Shown here: piece by piece, positions 49,701 through 60,670 of the stretch | Layout of the letters: each line of letters starts with the position of its first letter | Numbering within the stretch: position 1 is the first letter of the stretch | Assembly: GCA_964035545.1 (NCBI GenBank) | Contig: OZ037773.1 | Span: 6,995,251-7,059,250, forward strand | Source: Bugula neritina | Taxonomy: Eukaryota > Bryozoa > Gymnolaemata > Cheilostomatida > Bugulidae | Length of the DNA: 64,000 nucleotides | Reading direction: 5' to 3' | Notes under the pieces: generated by a model | What the model saw: only the letters and a program-made list of their open reading frames with translations | Database searches by the model: none | Told to the model about the DNA's origin: nothing | Made by a program: the position numbers and the translations under genes

Positions 49701-52175
49701 GATGATCATGATATAATTTCATTCATGGCTCATAGTCTGAGGACAGAAGAAGAAATGGTAGGTCTGCACACTATCTCAGTCTATCTAATATTTACTAGCA
49801 TTGTCAGTACAGCATACAGCAACTACCTTGGGCAACATGCCATCAGTTGACAAGGGAGTTGTCTATAAGCAGCTCTAAGTTAGGGGTGACTGAGTGCAGT
49901 ATTTTGGGGTTCTCGAGTTTTGAGTTGGGGTTTATTGAAACCCCAAACTCAAGAACTGCAAGCTGCTGCACTTAATCACCTCCAACGTGCAGCTGCTTAT
50001 AGGAGCAATTCTTGACAATGTGTGTCAGTTGACAGAATAATATTATTGATATAAAATGAAACACTTATGAAATTCTCTAATGAATGGTGCTGTTGCATAA
50101 TGACTCGGTATTCTATTCAGAAGTCAAAGCAAGCCATAGCTGACGAGGAGAGAGCCAAGTATGACAAGGAGTTTGAAGAGTATGACAAGCAGCTGAATGA
50201 GGCCAAGACTGAGTACCAGAAGGAGAATCCTGAAGCCAACGCTAAGGAGGACGAAGAGGAAGAATTTGTAAGTAGGCGGGACTATCCAGCTCATAGTGGG
50301 CGGTGACAAGTTGCCTTTAAACTGGGTGTCATGATATCTACTCACTCCACCCTACTTGTGCAGATGTGTTCTCAAAAATCGTCGAGTGGCTGGCAGATTC
50401 TTGGCTGTGTTTCCAAGTTGGGCTCTGTTTTCCAGCTAGTGTTGTGTAGTTAGAAACTAGTTGTGTTGTTGCTTATAGTTTGCAAGTAAACCATAAACTC
50501 ATATGCATTTTGTAATATAATGTGTATAAATAATGCCATACCAGAAGAGACTAGCTTTATTACAAACACTATACTACCATTTCATCAGTATTCAGACATG
50601 TCTACATCTATCTGTGCATTTCCAAAATATTCACGCTCACAACTTGTCTCTCTCGTTGCATTAACTGATATAAAAGAACTGGCTATATGTGTGTATGGTG
50701 CTGATGTTGTTTGACAGTATGACACTGGTGTGAAGGAACTGAAGATGATATTTGATGGCCAAGACCACATACACCAGTCAATAAATGCCATCAATAGAAG
50801 ACTGAATGAGCTAATAGGCACATCACAGCAACTAGCAGCTCAAATAGGACAGCTGGCCCAGCAGGGTGCAGGTGTGCAACAGGTGAGTGTGAAGTGCCGT
50901 ACTAGCTGTCACTGAGCAGGTAGTGTCAGGTGCTCTGTCACTCAGCAGGTAGTGTCAGGTACTCTGTCACTGAGCAGGTAGTGTCAGGTACTCTGTCACT
51001 CAGCAGGTAGTGTCAGGTGCTCTGTCACTGAGCAGGTAGTGTCAGGTACTAGGTCACTCAGCAGGTAGTGTCATGTTATTGACTAGATGTTATGTTGATT
51101 ATTATGTAACTTGTGCAGGCTTTTCCATGTGTTTTTTTACTGACAGGCTGGCCAAATACCTGCCCAGCCACCTGCCCAGCCACCTGCCACAGGTACTGGA
51201 ACACCTGCTATACAACGACATGAAGTAGATCACCTTATAAGAAATGGCAATGATCTGGTTCAACAGCTGAATCAACTAAAGTAAATTTACTCTACCTAAA
51301 GTGGTTGTCATAGTAGCTGCAGTAGTTATCATATTAGCTGCCGTAGTTGTTATATTAGCTACAGTAGTTGTTATATTAGCTACAGTAGTTGTTATATAGC
51401 CTAAAACCTATGCTAGTGGTAAAAGTTATTAGATTTACTGGTTGATATTTTAGAAATAGTGTAGAAAGTATTGCCCGAGAAAAAAGGGACGCCCCACCTG
51501 CACCCCCATCATATGAGGACCAAGCAGGCACCCAGCTAATAAAAAATAATGTTGATGAAATGAAAACTATACTAAAACAGTTGCAAGCTGACGCATATGT
51601 CAATTCACAGGTATATCTGAGTTGAAGTTGTATTGATATAGCGAGATTCATTGTGATATGATATCAGTAAAGCTAGATTGGCCACATCTTACAAACGTTG
51701 TCATTGGTCAACTCACATTACTGGAAATTACGTTCAAATATCATGATGATTGAAAGTAATTACCAGTCATTTTAAAATAGTTCTTTTTTAAATTAAATAT
51801 TATTCTTGTCGTTATGTTTGCATATGTCTAAATATACTTTAATATGTATATAGTAGTTGCACTTGCCTTACTCCTTCATAATGTATTCTGCTCCATAAAA
51901 TATTATGAATATGCTAACTTATCAGTGACGTATTCTCTGCTTTTACAGTGTTGTTGCTCACGATTGTTAGTTTCAGTTATTTTCATAACTCAATACAATC
52001 CTTTGCAGCAAATCCTGTATGTTTGTAGAAAGGAGGAGGTGCCTCAAGCTGTCCTGAAGTTAGCTGCTTATCCACAACCTACTTTGGTGTCTTCATTGTG
52101 GGACAGGTGGTCTTACTCCTTCTCTACAGCGTCTACCAGTCTCGCAAAGAAGCTGCGGCTAAGAAATTCTATTAA
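43732..52175 (+). CDS. LMAN1: ERGIC-53 mannose-binding cargo receptor
   Basis: L-type lectin that carries glycoproteins from ER to Golgi. Exons: 43732-43879, 44646-44702, 45003-45100, 45864-45974, 47141-47302, 47783-47927 (6a) or 48349-48478 (6b), 49702-49757, 50121-50267, 50718-50882, 51147-51280, 51454-51610, 52029-52175. Length 508 aa with 6a, 503 with 6b (human about 510). Signal peptide: MEFLYFFLLSIFIQLADA. The lectin domain runs from RFEYKHSFKGPHLVQ to DDHDIISF and keeps RIGADG, FFDSFDNDG and DHQTDG, the Ca2+/mannose-site segments, plus two conserved cysteines (GGCMRDY; LC or VC in 6a/6b). An acidic, Gln-rich coiled coil follows, then a TM helix (TYFGVFIVGQVVLLLYSVY). The tail ends KKFY, combining the KKxx retrieval signal with the aromatic export signal (human KKFF). 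An upstream in-frame ATG (43720) has weaker context. Confidence 0.96.
47783..47927 (+). other. LMAN1: LMAN1 alternative exon 6a (TGALA loop)
   Basis: 145 bases, enters in phase 0 and leaves in phase 1. Encodes 48 codons ending GHFSVSAATGALA. Acceptor GCGATCACAG, donor GCAG|GTAACA. It has about five extra residues around VEDGAEHLYDLC compared with exon 6b and human LMAN1. The loop residue after TG is Ala, where LMAN1 normally has Gly. Confidence 0.85.
48349..48478 (+). other. LMAN1: LMAN1 alternative exon 6b (TGGLA loop)
   Basis: 130 bases, same phases as 6a (0 in, 1 out). Encodes LSIHNGLTSS ... GGHFSVSAATGGLA, with the canonical GGL loop and a length nearly that of the human segment. Strong acceptor TTTCATTTTCAG, donor GCAG|GTGGGT. 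Joining 6a to 6b shifts frame and hits TAG after eight codons; skipping both also gives an early stop. Confidence 0.85.
48517..48860 (+). repeat. ~33-bp (2 x 16-17) minisatellite after LMAN1 exon 6b
   Basis: About ten copies of CTCCTAGTGGCAGGTGCTC alternating with CTTAGTGACAGGTGT. Almost every half-unit contains CAGGT, the same bases as the exon 6b donor junction (GGCAG|GT) 40 bases upstream. Confidence 0.9.
49840..50030. mobile_element. foldback (MITE-like) element in LMAN1 intron
   Basis: Inverted repeat centred near 49936: AGTTGGGGTTT faces AAACCCCAAACT, and TATAAGCAGCT at the left faces AGCTGCTTATA at the right, with imperfect outer arms (TTGACAAGG / TTCTTGACAA). No ORF. Confidence 0.65.
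50908..51072 (+). repeat. 29-bp minisatellite after LMAN1 exon 10 donor
   Basis: Between five and six copies of GTCACTGAGCAGGTAGTGTC plus AGGTACTCT, exact 29-base spacing, starting 25 bases after the donor. Each copy has two CAGGT motifs. Confidence 0.9.
51300..51400 (+). repeat. 21-bp minisatellite after LMAN1 exon 11 donor
   Basis: Four to five copies of AGTAGTTGTTATATTAGCTA plus C, starting 20 bases after the donor at 51281. Confidence 0.85.
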
Positions 52176-53270
52176 CTTTGTTTCTATAAAAACTAAAAGC
52201 TCGTAATTATAAAAAATTCTGCGATATTTTATCAATCGTAACTAGGTATTTGATTGGCTATGGTAACACATTTTATTACGTAATTGAGTTTAATTCTGAA
52301 TGTCGTCACAAGGATATATTTTATGATTTATAGAGAATGCTGGCGATGGTGCATGCATTGCCATTATTTTACATTTATATTGTTCTAAAACTTAACAATT
52401 GCTGCATTCTTCAAATTATTTTGAGACCTGTCGATTATTTTCATGAATTTGCAAGTTATTAGTTTTTGAGAATGCTGTAGCCACCGTACCTCTTCCATGA
52501 TCTGATTAGCATGTAGTTATACATTTAGTTTCTTTAGAACTATTGCTGGTGATATTATAGAGCAGTTCATATTTAGCCGAGTAGTCACGTCAGTATTTCA
52601 TAGAGTACTAGTCATATACCACATACACAACTATTTCCTGTCTATATGTCCATAGGTCTATTCCCGTGTTGTTATTGATGTTACAATCAAAGTCAATACA
52701 TTGATTGATATCGTGTTGGGTGCTGATGATTATATATATATGTTTTGAAGCATGGAAATTGTTTCACTGTTGAATTTGAATACACATTAATTCTCTATAC
52801 CTACCTATCAGCATTTACTGCTGCGTTTATAATTTACTTTTGCTGTGTTAAAATGTATGGCTGCCATTTTTATCAGTTGCACTCTTTGCAGTTGCAGAAT
52901 ATGCAAGTTCTTCCGTATTGTATTAGTGGTATAATGCAGTTCATAAATAGTAATCAACGAGATTATTTTTGTTTCAAAAGTCTTGATTTGGTAACTCATA
53001 GCAGATGTTATTTTGAAATTGTTTTTAATTTTATTAAAAGAATAATTTAGTTACAAAATATTTTGTGTTGGGTCTTGAAAATAAAAACAGCAGTAATTTA
53101 TATTGGAAGATAAAACATTATAGCAAAAATAAGTCCAGTTTGTGTAAATGCTTCTTTCAATGGATGAAAGATTGTAGTCGATCCGCACTAACAGAAAATT
53201 GGTGCAAACAAAAACACTACTATACAGAAAGTTTCGAGGTTCTATAGTCCCAATTATAGTTCAATTTGTA

Positions 53271-53281
53271 AATAAAATAAA
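53271..53281 (+). terminator. LMAN1: overlapping AATAAA signals, LMAN1 3' end
   Basis: AATAAAATAAA, 1.1 kb after the LMAN1 stop and 43 bases before the end of the convergent minus-strand coding region. The two 3' UTRs probably abut or overlap. Confidence 0.45.
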
Positions 53282-53323
53282 TCATAATATATTCATCTGC
53301 ACTGTGCACTCCTTATGTTCTAT

Positions 53324-56300
53324 TCACTCTGCATTTGCTGGAATATTCACAGCATTTACAATTGGAGGCGCTGCTTTTGGTTCTGATATTTCTGTGTGTG
53401 CCAGGTTGGGTGCTTTCGTATGTTCTTCATTCATTTGAGTTGGAAGGGTCGGCACATACTCCCTCACTCGAACATTCAAGTTAGATCTTGGGGCTATGTC
53501 AAAGTTAGATCTACAAAAGAAAACAATATATTTGGACTAATTACTCTGTAAAAGAGATACATAATATGTCGAAACCAACTTAATTTTTCAACTGCGTGAT
53601 CCTGACTCATTAATTACTAAGGAGTTATCTCCCTGACTCATCAGTTATCATGAATTTAACTCCAATGGTAATTCACAACAGTTAGCCTGTCATCTTAGAA
53701 TCGCTTACACATAGGTCGGAGCATTAGATAATAACATAGATCTATAAATATATTAACACTGAAATGAAAAATATTGCGATTAAATTTATGATTTAATGTT
53801 ATTACAGAAGCCAGTATATTATCACCACTCTAAATTACCTCCGTTTGAAGTTGGGCTGATCTGTAAGTCGACAATTTTGTTCTCCTATTCCTGGTAGAAC
53901 TGCTGTTGAGGTACCACACGGTTCTGAAGGACTACTGGTTGGTGGCTTAACTTGGCCGTCTGTTCGCCAGTTTTCAGGGTGGTTCAGTAACCGAGTTGCT
54001 TGGTGCGCTGTGATTGGCTGACTCACATATGCTCCATGTCTCTACAATATAGCAAACATTATAATAAATAACATTACTTTGAGTAACATCCCAAGTTGCA
54101 GCCTATCATAACATAAACAGGATTAACACTATAAGATACCAGATATAATAAATAAAATCAATTTGAATATTGTCCCAAGTTGCAGCTTATTGTATTTGTA
54201 AAATTACAAACTAGTTACATAGTCAATAGTTGAGTACATAGTGTATAAGACTTACAGTACTCCGTATTGGGTAGTTGTTCATTTTCCTCGAATCATATTG
54301 ATGGTCGTATGAGATCATTTCTTTGAAAAACCGCTGCCTTCCAGTTTTTTCAGGCAAATGATTCACCGGAACTACAGTATTAGAGAATAAACTCTTACAT
54401 GTAGTCAATATTAGTTACTAACTATAAGCAACTATATTCACCATCTTAACATTTAAAACAAAAATATTTATAATTTTGAATATTGTATACTTACAATATA
54501 TATATATAACAAAAAAAACATCTGTTGACTTTAGAATGCTGTTTGAAATAACATTGACACAGGCTATCAACATCGCAACTCATATCTCACTACACTTCTT
54601 TGTATACTCATGCTGTCACCCACCAGCTCCTAATGCTGCCTTGTCGTTAGAATATTTATGTCGGCTGCTGCCATGTGATTGGTGTTCTTCAGTCCAGTTG
54701 TAGTCAGACCTCATTGTGGTGTCTTTGGTAGAGACGGGATTCGGTCTGGTTTCACTTGGTACACGGGACGGCCACCAATGTTCACTCTCTTGAGCTGAAG
54801 GGACGTAACACACTGGATGATTCAGGGTCCTCACATTACGCCGTAGATATGTAACCTCACACCTGTTTCTGTTGAAAGAATATAGCAGCTAATTTAATTA
54901 CAAACTACAGTATTTTCACATAAAATTACTTACATTTATAAATATAGATTATGGCGCTCATCAGTTTTTTTCAATTATGCAGGACACAGGATTTAGCCTA
55001 TCAAATCCCACAGGTAAAGAGTTATCTACCTTTTAAACTTCATGATTAATATTTGACTGATCAAAAATATTCAAGCATTGAACATCAAGTTTAACTTTTA
55101 CACGGCAATACAATAATTTTCCAACCAACACACATGAAAGATTACCTGTCTCTGATATTTCGTTCAGGTTCATAGTGAGAGTTGTAATACCATGAAGGTA
55201 AGTTCAAGGTCTTATCGTATGTCTGAATGAAACTCTGAGGAATCTCTGGAGGCCTGTGATACACAGCCTTGTTCTTTAGCTCTTCCCCAAAAACTCGAAA
55301 TGAATTAGAGCTGTGAAGTCAGAAACAAACAATTATATGACAGCAAATAATCATGAAAAAATTTGTATGCATAAAATGTTTAAAGAAAAATAGAACTTTA
55401 GCAAAATTATGTTTACTTTGATATATGATTGCTTTGCATTTATGCAATGAGCCAATAGGAATATAGTTTATTGAAAAATGCAAAGAGTAGCAAAAAGATA
55501 TCAACATTCTAATGCACAAAGCAAAAGTGGTGATTAACTATAAATACTACTAAAAGGTAAGTGTTGATTGAAATGTGTGCAGTAAGAAGTAAAATATAAA
55601 CTGCACATTAGAATAGGAAGTAACTAAAAAAAATATCATGGTAATTTTCAGCTAAAAGTTGGTTCATCTACTCTTCCTATATCAAGCAAATGACACCAAT
55701 AAGTACTTCAGGAGCATGCCTACCAACATAATAGATTATTACATCATCAGTTTTATTTCTAGATGTCACGTCACAAAGGAAGTTACATTATTAGTAAGAT
55801 GTGTCAACTTAAAACAGTTCTTCAGATAAAATATCTCATTGCAAGAAACTAAAATAAAGCGTGGAATCTAAAACTATAAACGTGCTTAAATTAAGTATAA
55901 GCCAAATCTAATACAAACTGTAGACTATTCTTTCTGTACACATATAAAGTTTACCCATGAAAAACCTTGAAAGATACTAATGTTATAAATGAGAAAAATA
56001 TTAACATTTTGAAAAAAAATTCAATAAACCAAAAGCATAACTTAATATGAGAAGCTTAGTTTTACATAATTTTTTTATGCATTCTAGTATTTCAAATATA
56101 GTAATACAAAAAGAGCTTTGATATTGTTAATTTCAATAATGAATATTGCAAAAATTATACAACTTTATTATACAACTTATTACTTACAACAAATTATATA
56201 ACTTTATTTACTTAATAAAAAAAATGAATGTATTTTTATATCAACACTAAAAAATAATAGTGATAAAATACTCATAACCTGCATGTACATGAACTTGAAG

Positions 56301-56431
56301 TTCAACATAAAAGTATAAGTAAATTTGAAGCTTAATACTTAACAGTTAACTTGAAGTTGAACATCAACATACCTAAAGTTACATGGTACAGGCTTCTTTC
56401 GACTGATATTTGGCACGTTGAGAGTGGTCAT
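53324..56431 (-). CDS. uncharacterised 322-aa protein, axonemal (MIP-like) composition
   Basis: Complete model on the minus strand. Exons: 56373-56431, 55146-55310, 54624-54862, 54256-54371, 53839-54041, 53324-53510; all phases agree. It starts MTTLNVPNISRKKPVP and ends NAVNIPANAE. No signal peptide, TM or enzyme motif. It is rich in Tyr, Pro, Arg, Asn and His with short aromatic blocks (LPSWYYNSHYEPERN, SEHWWPSR, MISYDHQYDSRKMNNYP, LLNHPENWRTDGQ), a composition typical of small cilia/flagella microtubule-inner proteins. This resemblance is a composition argument only; no orthologue is recognised. The short first exon has the ATG 59 bases before a good donor (TTTAG|GTATGT). Confidence 0.7.
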
Positions 56432-57029
56432 GCTTTAAATAATATAAATATTATTAAATGTATTTAAATTAATCTAACAATTCACTAAAATCTTCAGAAA
56501 AAAATATTAAAAGTATGTACTGATACTAGTACTAGTAGCGAACTGTGGGCTGTGAGGAGTTGGCATGACGATGAAGGCTCGCAGTTAATGACGTAAAGTC
56601 GGTGATTCGACATACTAGCTTTTCCAAAGGGACAACTCTCACAACGGCATATTAATTTTAGCACGAAATAAAAAGGATAACTCCGTAAACAAACGTAACT
56701 TATTAGTAGAAACGAAAGAAGGTGTGAAACTCTCACTAAAACAAAACTTGTTTGCTTTATTATGTTTAGAGCACGGGCTTTTCTAACGTGTGTACACTCA
56801 TCAGTAAACAACATCCTATGACCTAAATCAACATGGCCCCCACCCTACATTTATGTGGCTTTCAAAGGCATAACAGATAAAATTATTTTGCACAATTACA
56901 TATAAATTGCAGTGGGAAAACTACCTTTTAAATGTTTTATTTCTATTTAGGCTAAAAAACAAGTATCCTTCAGTAATTATTGGGACTTCATTGCGTAATG
57001 GTTCATAGAAATTTGAAACAAGTTAATTT
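56432..57029. other. promoter-proximal and intergenic DNA
   Basis: Contains the presumed promoter of the 322-aa minus-strand gene; no recognisable core element. No coding exon. Confidence 0.35.
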
Positions 57030-57140
57030 GAAAATTGCTGATGTTGTGGCCCCCAGCCCAAGCTATATTTTACAATGTAGCCTTAGCTTAAGAAAAATCT
57101 ATTTCGGTGGCACTCGCTCTGAAAAAATTGGACACCCCTG
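57030..57140 (-). mobile_element. possible hAT-type transposon end
   Basis: Read on the minus strand, the segment begins CAGGGGTGTCCAATTTTTTC, which resembles hAT-superfamily terminal repeats. The opposite end was not found, so it is a fragment at most. The call rests on the terminal motif alone. Confidence 0.35.
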
Positions 57141-59470
57141 GGCCTTAAATAAATTAAAACACACATGTACCTTAGAACTGTATTCTCAACTTTTAAATGT
57201 CAATATCTAAATCTTCTGCCCTTCCAATAACAGAAGGATAGCTTGTACTCTGGTTATATTGTTACATAATAGTTGCTTGTTGCAGGTAAATAGCAAGTTG
57301 TTGACAGTCCAGACAAGGTGAGTTAACATAAATTGAAAAGCAGAGAATTTTTAAAGAGCATCAGTTGACACTGTAGCCCTTTGCAACATGCCTATGTATG
57401 AATTTTACAGCTGCAATTTGCTTTTACTTTAATATTGCGGCTTAAAGAGTTATGTGTTTGTGCTGGTAATAGTAATACTGCCATATTTATATTCACACTG
57501 ACTGAGAAACAGGAGTTCTAATTTATTCAGTACAGGATTTGATTTTTCTAGCTTATTAAGCTTCGGTAACTTTACTGCTGTCATCACTAGCTTTGGAAAG
57601 CTAAGACTACAAAGAATAACTAGAAACATCAAGCTTTAAGTTTTATGGTGAAACAAATTGACAAAATATTGAAATAGTGTTTTTCTGCTAAGAGAATACA
57701 TTTTGGCTGTTCTAGTTCATTTCCTTACAAAGAAATATAATAAGTTTTTGTGTGAGTGCAAACAAATTTAGCCTACATTTTAAAAATAGTAGCTATAGTT
57801 ATATAGTCTACAGAGATAAAACTGTTATATAAGGAGTCACAATCTATCAGGTATGTTAGACAATAGTGCCGGTGTTCTAATTTACAGGGTATATCTTACA
57901 CACACAGTTGGTTTAAGGTCATACTTTTCATTTTCTGGCTCTTTGCCAGGTGCTTTATGTTCTATATGAACAATGTTCCACTGATAGCTCGAACAGGTTG
58001 AATGTCACAGGAACAAAAAAAATATGAAAAGATAAAGAAAATTATGTTCTCCAATATACTTTTTTATTTTTTTCAAAAGCCAATTCATGTTTAAGTTATA
58101 GCTTGTTGAAAAACATTGTCCCCCTTCCACATTCTTTTCAATTTATACGCTCCTGACTTGTTATTGCGTCTCAATATGCCTTGTATTTGAGTGCTTGTTA
58201 GTCTCGCTTCACTAACTTTGCCTTTACTTCACAAGTGCCAGTGCTGCTGGCTCAAAAGCTAAATTTTATAAACTGTCAGCTAAAACCCAATCTTGCATTC
58301 CTAGGTTGGTTGGCCTAAATAAAACAATAGTCAAATCATGATTTCATGTTTTAAAAATTTACTCTATTCTAACCTGCTGCCTAGCTAGTTCTATTTTTGA
58401 TGTATAATTACAAAATTTGTGATACATTTTTTTGGCAACCATGTGATTTATAAAATGCAGTAATGGTACTTATAATATTATATTATTATCATTATAATAT
58501 ATTATATAGTATTATGTGTGTTTTTATTATACTGCATAATATCTATTTTATTATTGTTGTTGTGCAAACAAGTGCAATTAACCTAGTTTTCAAAATGTAC
58601 CTCTAAATTATCAGAATGTCAGTTTAGATATTTTCATGCTTTGTAAGGTAAACCTAAAAAAAGAGGCTGTATTCCCAAAGTAAAGGGTGTTGAACTATGA
58701 ACTATATTAGATTAGCCACTCTGCTACCAAGTGCATCAGTATAATATTATATGAATAGCTCTGATGCTTTGTCTCCGGTGGCTGGCTGCGATATGATAAC
58801 TTGGCCAACTTCCAAGAGTTTAAAATTGGCGCAATTATTCAAGAGGTTACATACTGCACAGAGCTAGCAGTGATAGTAACCTTGCTATTGGCAGTACTTA
58901 TTACAACTGCCAGCATATAAGCTGCATTGTAGAATGCCGTTGGGGTAGGCTAGTAAAACCAAATTCTGCTCTCTAATATACCTTAGACACAATGCAGCAA
59001 CATAATTGTTCATTTCAAATTACATTGCCACCCTTACATGAGCTGTGGGCTTCATAAAGATTCATATGATTAGAGATTTATGCTATAGGCTAGCTATGAT
59101 GAAAATAACACACCATTGTCAAAGTTAACTTCAAGTATGTTGTTTTCCAGAAACTCAGTAATGTCCATTTATCTCTCACATACAAATACTTATGTAATAG
59201 CATACAGTTTAAGTTTTATTTTAGAGCACATCTGCAAACTCTACAATAAGAGCTTGCTTTACCAGTCTATTTCAGACCTGTTTTTGTAGCTAGTAATACG
59301 CAAGCTACTTATTTTTAAACTTTTGGGTTATTTGTTCAAAACCATTAGCTTTGCTAGTAACCCGAGACTATTGCAACAGTTGACTGCTATCAACATGAAT
59401 TATAACCCATTTGCGCGCGAAATATTTATGTAATGATAGTCACTCATATAGTGAGCATCTCATTAACGAT
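57141..59470. other. intergenic, no gene seen
   Basis: AT-rich DNA without phase-consistent exons or known motifs. Confidence 0.45.
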
Positions 59471-59553
59471 GATTGCGTGGTCCAGAGGTTAGTGGCGTCA
59501 GCGACGAGTTGGTTGGTCATGGTTCAACCCTGTTTTGTTGCATTTTTTTTTTT
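59471..59553 (+). mobile_element. tRNA-like SINE or degenerate tRNA
   Basis: TGGTCCAGAGG (59478-59488) fits the Pol III A box TRGYNNANNNG, and GGTTCAACCC (59521-59530) is a near-consensus B box 32 bases on, normal tRNA spacing. No clean acceptor stem or cloverleaf forms, and an 11-T run follows. Confidence 0.5.
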
Positions 59554-60451
59554 GTCAACTTATGCAAATCCTACGCATGTATAATAAATATGGCTATAAT
59601 TGTAAAGTTTTTTTTTAACTTTTGTTCAACAGTAAGACAACATACATGCATAATAATTAGATACTGAACACTGGACTAAACCTTATATTGATCTTATAGA
59701 ATACAATGTACTTAAAATAATCATGTGAATTAGAGAAACTGAAAGTACACCTGCTGTGCTATAGACAGACCTTTACTGACAAGACTGCAAAGTGAAGTGA
59801 TTTAGCTGAAATTAACTCTGCCAAACAAACAAAGAATTATGTTGTGCTGAGGCATTTTCAATATATTATTGTAACATAGTGAGATGATTCAGCTAAGTGC
59901 TAATGTAAAACAGGGAACATTATATTGGCAGAAATCCAATAGATTGCCAATTTGTGCGAGAGGGTACTATATGTTATTGTGATAGCGCAGAGCGGCAAAC
60001 GTACAAGGAATGCTATAATTAGTCACAGGAGCGTAGCTAGAACCACCATATGAAGAATTTAGAAAATTGCAGTGAAACTTGCAAAATGGTGTATGTTTTT
60101 ACCAAATTGTGAAGAGCATAAACAGAATTTCAAAAAACAAAGAAAGTATATTAGAGAAAACATATCAAGGAATGTCAAGTTTAACTTTTAGACTTTATAA
60201 AATGAATCCCCTGTGCTACAGCAGTGGAACATGGAGGGTGTAAAATTTTACTTATTATGCAACAACTTTCTCAGAAAATTTTTTGTTGAAAAATTAAAAA
60301 AGTATATGAAAGAGGAATGCAAGAGCTATCTTTTCATGTAAAATTTGTTAATGTGAGACAAAAACTGTTCGAGCTATCCCCTGGAAACCGTTTATATATA
60401 ACATAAAGCAGTGCCTGAATCTGGAAAGTAATGACCTTAAACCAACTGTGC

Positions 60452-60452
<1 letters not shown>
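59554..60452. other. intergenic upstream of the 425-aa gene
   Basis: No exon supported; presumably holds the promoter and an untranslated exon of the next gene. Confidence 0.35.
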
Positions 60453-60500
<48 letters not shown>

Positions 60501-60590
60501 TGTATATACTGTATATACTGTATATAATGTATATACTGTATATACTGTATATACTGTATATACTGTATATACTGTATATACTGTATATTT
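60453..60590. repeat. (TA)n plus 9-bp TATATACTG array
   Basis: About 23 TA dinucleotides, then ten or so copies of ACTGTATAT, ending 80 bases before the start codon of the 425-aa gene. Confidence 0.95.
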
Positions 60591-60670
60591 TAGGTGTTAA
60601 AGTCATAGAAACAAGTACTGTATATTCCCTCCTATTCACACTATTATCTGCAGCTCTTACTCTTCTGCAG

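Noticed and set aside
56980-57210. 76-codon frame near the hAT-like end
   Set aside because: No transposase motif or splice support; lies in a probable transposon remnant.
59471-59545. Functional tRNA gene
   Set aside because: A and B boxes are present, but no acceptor stem or proper T stem pairs; better as a SINE head.
60431-60670. Upstream extension of the 425-aa frame through (TA)n
   Set aside because: It would encode long IY/YIL runs from the repeat; the ATG at 60671 after an acceptor-like TTCTGCAG is the sensible start.
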